A stretch of 64,000 nt of DNA, taken from the NCBI GenBank assembly GCA_020639235.1, contig JACKHC010000001.1:2806480-2870479 (forward strand). The letters are read 5' to 3'. The position numbers and the translations under genes were made by a program. The number at the start of each line of letters is the position of its first letter. The first letter of the stretch is position 1. This DNA comes from Phycisphaeraceae bacterium (lineage in GTDB: Bacteria; Planctomycetota; Phycisphaerae; Phycisphaerales; UBA1924). This document shows positions 60,559-64,000 of the stretch, piece by piece. Below the pieces are notes generated by a model. The model saw nothing but the letters and a program-made list of their open reading frames with translations. It was not told the DNA's origin and made no database searches.

Positions 60559-62343
60559 ATGGTGATCTCCAAGCAAACGAGCCCCTACGACTATGACGTC
60601 GTGATCATCGGCGGCGGCCCTTCGGGCACGACGGTGGCGTCTTTGGTGCGGAAGTACAACCCGGCGCTGCGGGTGCTGATCCTCGAGAAGGAGAAGTTCC
60701 CTCGGGACCATGTGGGCGAGAGCCAGTTGCCGGGTTGCAGCATGGTGCTGCACGAGATGGGCGCGTGGGACAAGGTCGAGGCGCAGAACTTCCCGGTGAA
60801 GATCGGGGCTTCTTACACATGGGGACGCGACAACGACTCGTGGGAGTTCGACTTCTTCCCGGTGGATCAGTACGAGGACCGCCCGAGGCCGGACAAGTAT
60901 CAGGGGCAGCGGCTGTCGACGGCGTTCCAGGTTGATCGCGCGGTGTACGACGAGATCCTGCTGCGGCACTCTGAGGAACTCGGCGCCGAGGTGCGCGAGC
61001 AGACCAGAGTGAACGAGGTGATGCACGAGGACGGTCGGGTGACCGGTCTGAAGTTGTCGGATGGTTCGACGGTCACGGCGAAGCACTATGTCGACGCGTC
61101 GGGGCACCATTCGATCATTCGTCGGTCGCTCGGCGTGCCGGTGTGGACGCCGAAAGCGCTGCAAAACATCGCCGTGTGGAACTACTACCAGAACGAGAAG
61201 TGGGGCGAGAAGATCGGCGTGGGCGCGACGCGCGTGCAGGTTCGTTCGATTCCGTGGGGCTGGATGTGGTTTATCCCGCTGGGGCCGACGCGCACGAGCG
61301 TGGGCCTGGTGACGCCGGCCGAACACTACAAGTCGACGGGCAAGACGCCCGAGCAGTTGTATCACGACTCGTTGCCGGTGGACCCGACGCTCAGGGAACT
61401 GATGGTGGGCGCGGTCGCGGAGGGCCCGGTGCAGTCGACGAAGGACTGGTCGTTCCTCTCCGATTACATCACGGGGCCGAACTGGTTCTTAGTGGGCGAG
61501 GCGGTGGGGTTCGCGGACCCGGTGTTGGCGGCGGGCATGAACATCGCGCACAACTCGGCGAAGGACCTGGCGTGCACGATTCTGGAGATCGAGCGCGGCG
61601 AGGTCGAGGCGGACTGGCTGAAGCAGCGGTACAACGACCGCACGCGATTGAATGTCAAGCAGCACATCCAGTTCGCGGAGTTCTGGTACGCGGCGAATGG
61701 ATGCTTCACGGATCTGCGTGAGCACTGCCAGAACATCGCCAAGGAGTCGGGGTTGTCGCTCTCGCCGCAGGAGGCGTGGGCGTGGCTGAGCCAGGGCGGA
61801 TTCGTGACGGAACTTCCCGGGCACGCGGAGCTGGGATCGTTTGATCTGGGGCTGACCAAATCGCTCATTGAGCTGTTCGGGGAGGACGGGAAGCCGCTGG
61901 ACTTCGAGATCGACAAGAACAATGTGTTCGACCTTGATCTTGAGGGCGCTGTCGCCGTGAGGCAGGGGTACCCGGAGAAGGGTCGGATTCGGATCGCCCG
62001 CGGATTCCAGCGTGGCGACAAGACGCTGCTCGTGCACAACTTCTTCCTGCTGGCGTTCACGGCGCTGATGCAATCGAAGGACCTTGACAAGATCATGCAG
62101 CACATGCGCGCGACGCTCTCGGCGTCGGGCGTGAAGCCGGATCAGATGAACGCGTTCTTCCACCAGGGGATGATGGCGCTGGAGGCGATGATCGCCGAGG
62201 GCTGGGTGAAGGCGTCGCTCGATCGGACCAAGCCGACGCTCCAGCGTCGCTCCACGGGCACGGTGCTGCTGTCTTCCAAGGAGTGGCAGCCGCACGCTGA
62301 TGCACGAACGAAGACCGTCGCCGGCGGGAAGGGGATGTCTTGA
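60559..62343 (+). CDS. FAD-dependent oxidoreductase, tryptophan-halogenase-like
   Basis: A 594-residue flavoprotein. The FAD-binding Rossmann motif is DYDVVIIGGGPSGTTVASLV, then VLILEKEKFPRDHVGESQLP. IPWGWMWFIPLGPTRTS contains the W-x-W-x-I-P motif of flavin-dependent halogenases, and FLVGEAVGFADPVLAAGMNI is the second dinucleotide motif. The lysine of halogenases cannot be placed by eye, so a monooxygenase/reductase is equally possible. It has AGCAGGAG 8 bases before ATG 60559 and overlaps the sulfotransferase start (TTGA). Confidence 0.82.
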   Translation: MVISKQTSPYDYDVVIIGGGPSGTTVASLVRKYNPALRVLILEKEKFPRDHVGESQLPGCSMVLHEMGAWDKVEAQNFPVKIGASYTWGRDNDSWEFDFFPVDQYEDRPRPDKYQGQRLSTAFQVDRAVYDEILLRHSEELGAEVREQTRVNEVMHEDGRVTGLKLSDGSTVTAKHYVDASGHHSIIRRSLGVPVWTPKALQNIAVWNYYQNEKWGEKIGVGATRVQVRSIPWGWMWFIPLGPTRTSVGLVTPAEHYKSTGKTPEQLYHDSLPVDPTLRELMVGAVAEGPVQSTKDWSFLSDYITGPNWFLVGEAVGFADPVLAAGMNIAHNSAKDLACTILEIERGEVEADWLKQRYNDRTRLNVKQHIQFAEFWYAANGCFTDLREHCQNIAKESGLSLSPQEAWAWLSQGGFVTELPGHAELGSFDLGLTKSLIELFGEDGKPLDFEIDKNNVFDLDLEGAVAVRQGYPEKGRIRIARGFQRGDKTLLVHNFFLLAFTALMQSKDLDKIMQHMRATLSASGVKPDQMNAFFHQGMMALEAMIAEGWVKASLDRTKPTLQRRSTGTVLLSSKEWQPHADARTKTVAGGKGMS

Positions 62344-63848
62344 GTCAGGCGGCGCACGCGGAGGCGATTCGGGCGCTGCAGGGCGGCGACTTCCGCGCCG
62401 CCGAGCAGCACTGCAGGACGGCTCTGGAGTCCAACCCGGATGATCCCGGTGCGCTGAACACGCTCGCGGTGATTCTGTCGCGGACGGGGCGGCTTCGGGA
62501 TGCGTGCCTCGTGCTGGAGCGGATGGTCGCGGCGGACGGATCGAATCCGCTGGTGAAGTTCAATCTTGGCTCGATTCTGCAGCGTCTGGGCCGGCATCGG
62601 CACGCGGCGGAGATGCTCGCGTCGGCGTTGGAGACGCACCCTGACATCGCCGAGGCGCACACGGGGCTTGCGCGATCGCTCAATGCACTGGGTCATCACG
62701 CGGAGGCGGCGGAGGCTGCGGAGCGCGCCTTGTGGATCAACGCGGGGCACGCTCCGGCGCTGCTCGAGATGGCGCGCGCCGAGCGGATGGGCGGGCAGCC
62801 GGCGTCGGCGCGGGATCGGGTCGCGGGCGCTGTGGAATGGGAGAGCGTTTCGGCGCGGGATCGTGCGCGTTTGCTTGTCGAGCTGGGCCGGGCCCATGAT
62901 GCGCTGGGCGCGTATGACGACGCGTTCGATTCGTTCGAGCGCGCGTGCGCTGTGCGCGCCGAGTCGCCGGAGTTCAAGCGGCTCAACCCGCAGGTTCACC
63001 AGATGCTGATCCGGTCGCTCGGCGACTGGGCGCAGCCCGGGTGTGCTGCGGACTGGCCTGCTTCGTGGGCGAAGGCGCCTTCGAAGGATGATCCGGCGTT
63101 TATCGTGGGCTTCCTGCGCTCGGGCACGACGCTTCTTGAGCGGATTGTGGGCTCGCATCCGCGCCTGGCGACAACGGACGAGGCCCTGGCGATTCCGAAG
63201 ATTCTCGGCGAGATCGGGCTGAAATCGCTGACGACGGCGCTGCCGCAGATCCACAGGATTCGGGCGCTGGAGTTGCAGCGCGTGTACTCGCAGTTCCTCC
63301 GGCAGACGCTCGCCGATGACCTGCCCGATGACGCGCGCGTCGTCGACAAGCTGGCGCTGAACATCATCAACCTGCCGATCATCCGTCGCGTCTTTGCGGG
63401 CTCGAAGGTGATCGTGGCGCTGCGCGACCCGCGCGATGTCGTGATGAGCTGCCTGATGCAGCCGTGGGATGCGAACTTCACGAGCGTCCGCTTCCGCGAT
63501 GCGGGTTCGATCGCGCAGGTGTACTCGGAGGTGATGGGGCTCTGGACGCGGTACCGCGAGGTGCTCGGGCTTGACTACGCGGAGGTGCGCTACGAGCAAC
63601 TCGTGAGCGATACCGAGGGCGAGTCTCGGCGGGTGATCGGGTTCCTCGGCGAGGCGTGGGATGACGATGTTCTCGCGTACCGGACCGGCGCGGGCGATCG
63701 CATGGCGACGACTCCGGGCGCCGAGGCGGTGGCCAGACCGGTGTACGACTCCTCGATCGGGCGGTGGAAGCGGTACGCCCACCGGATGGGGCCCGCCATC
63801 GACGCGGTGGCGCCGTTTGTGGCGTCGTTCGGCTACGAGACGGCCTGA
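62340..63848 (+). CDS. TPR-sulfotransferase fusion protein
   Basis: A 502-residue protein with a TTG start that overlaps the flavoprotein stop by four bases; AAGGGG precedes it. The N-terminal 250 residues hold tetratricopeptide repeats (AIRALQGGDFRAAEQHCRTA; NLGSILQRLGRHRHAAEMLA; ARSLNALGHHAEAAEAAERA). The C-terminal half is a PAPS sulfotransferase: the 5'-phosphosulfate loop FIVGFLRSGTTLLERIVGSH and the 3'-phosphate motif SKVIVALRDPRDVVMSCLMQ. This TPR-sulfotransferase arrangement is common in Planctomycetes. The target may be protein tyrosine or a glycan. Confidence 0.87.
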   Translation: MSQAAHAEAIRALQGGDFRAAEQHCRTALESNPDDPGALNTLAVILSRTGRLRDACLVLERMVAADGSNPLVKFNLGSILQRLGRHRHAAEMLASALETHPDIAEAHTGLARSLNALGHHAEAAEAAERALWINAGHAPALLEMARAERMGGQPASARDRVAGAVEWESVSARDRARLLVELGRAHDALGAYDDAFDSFERACAVRAESPEFKRLNPQVHQMLIRSLGDWAQPGCAADWPASWAKAPSKDDPAFIVGFLRSGTTLLERIVGSHPRLATTDEALAIPKILGEIGLKSLTTALPQIHRIRALELQRVYSQFLRQTLADDLPDDARVVDKLALNIINLPIIRRVFAGSKVIVALRDPRDVVMSCLMQPWDANFTSVRFRDAGSIAQVYSEVMGLWTRYREVLGLDYAEVRYEQLVSDTEGESRRVIGFLGEAWDDDVLAYRTGAGDRMATTPGAEAVARPVYDSSIGRWKRYAHRMGPAIDAVAPFVASFGYETA

Positions 63849-64000
63849 CCCCTGGCGCGGCGCGCGGCCCGGGCACGATCAATCTGGTGGAGGAGCCAGG
63901 GCGCGAAGGCGGACTTCTCGATCGGGCCGTCGGTCTGCGCGACGATCGCGTCCGGCGACGCTCCGATCGATGGCGAGCCGATGAGGGTCGCCTCGATGCT
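63834..64000 (-). CDS. 3' end of a convergent gene (partial)
   Basis: On the minus strand an open frame enters from the right edge and stops at 63834-63836 (TAG), 15 bases inside the end of the sulfotransferase gene. It reads GSPSIGASPDAIVAQTDGPI then EKSAFAPWLLHQIDRARAAR and ends RGQAVS. The codon pattern looks like a real C-terminus, but only about 55 residues are visible and no family can be named. Confidence 0.45.

Overview
The window is high-GC DNA from a planctomycete, most likely class Phycisphaerae. The evidence is a full-length 16S rRNA gene with no 23S/5S beside it, mcsA/mcsB, several secreted proteins ending in a PEP-CTERM-like tail (small hydrophobic stretch, then RRRR), dockerin-like modules on exported proteins, an H-X9-DG type pseudopilin, and zinc-ribbon/multi-TM proteins. 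This placement comes from reading gene content and the 16S; no database search was run.

Layout. 0-3 kb: 5' end of obg, a pseudopilin, elbB, and a tight cluster of palindromic repeats. 3-7.2 kb: an accessory strip with lower-GC genes, a truncated transposase, two long duplicated intergenic modules around an orphan gene, a CxxC protein and a barstar-like gene. 7.2-15.4 kb: trmB, prkA, a membrane methyltransferase, zinc-ribbon and lipoprotein genes, a PAS protein next to a membrane-free chemoreceptor, and a small membrane-anchored protein. 15.4-17.5 kb: 16S rRNA on the minus strand with its own terminator. 17.5-22 kb: a minus-strand operon kdsA-mcsA-mcsB-TIM barrel-comF. 22-31 kb: a DUF1444-type gene, trpG/pabA-like, trpF, a rhomboid-TPR protease, a guanine-deaminase-like amidohydrolase, a secreted metzincin and citrate synthase. 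31-36 kb: a zinc-ribbon membrane protein, ruvC plus a sigma-54 response regulator, a sorted exported protein and a TauE/SafE transporter. 35.9-40.9 kb: two tandem secreted PHP-domain proteins of identical length with dockerin-like tails. 41-47.3 kb: a second barstar, a SurA-like lipoprotein, an M48 protease, gcvT, DUF1573, META-domain and sorted proteins. 47.5-51.1 kb: MoxR ATPase, arsM-arsR, and divergent tetR-DUF1761 with readable promoters. 51.1-59.5 kb: WD40 protein, alkaline phosphatase, HscA-like Hsp70, an outer-membrane barrel and a BatA-like VWA protein. 59.5-64 kb: a strong promoter, a small sorted exported protein, a halogenase-like flavoprotein translationally coupled to a TPR-sulfotransferase, and the end of a convergent gene.

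Themes. (1) The cell-surface programme is prominent: three dockerin-like exported proteins, three proteins with C-terminal sorting tails, a rhomboid, an M48 protease and a SurA-like chaperone. (2) Protein quality control is represented by McsA/McsB and HscA. (3) Intergenic spaces carry several families of dispersed hairpin repeats, with a dense cluster at 2.16-2.58 kb and long duplicated modules at 4.4-6.3 kb. The most unusual items are the same-length PHP/dockerin tandem, the repeat-flanked orphan gene, the arsR promoter that predicts a leaderless transcript with its palindrome over the start codon, the split PAS/chemoreceptor pair, and the flavoprotein/sulfotransferase couple behind a surface-protein gene.
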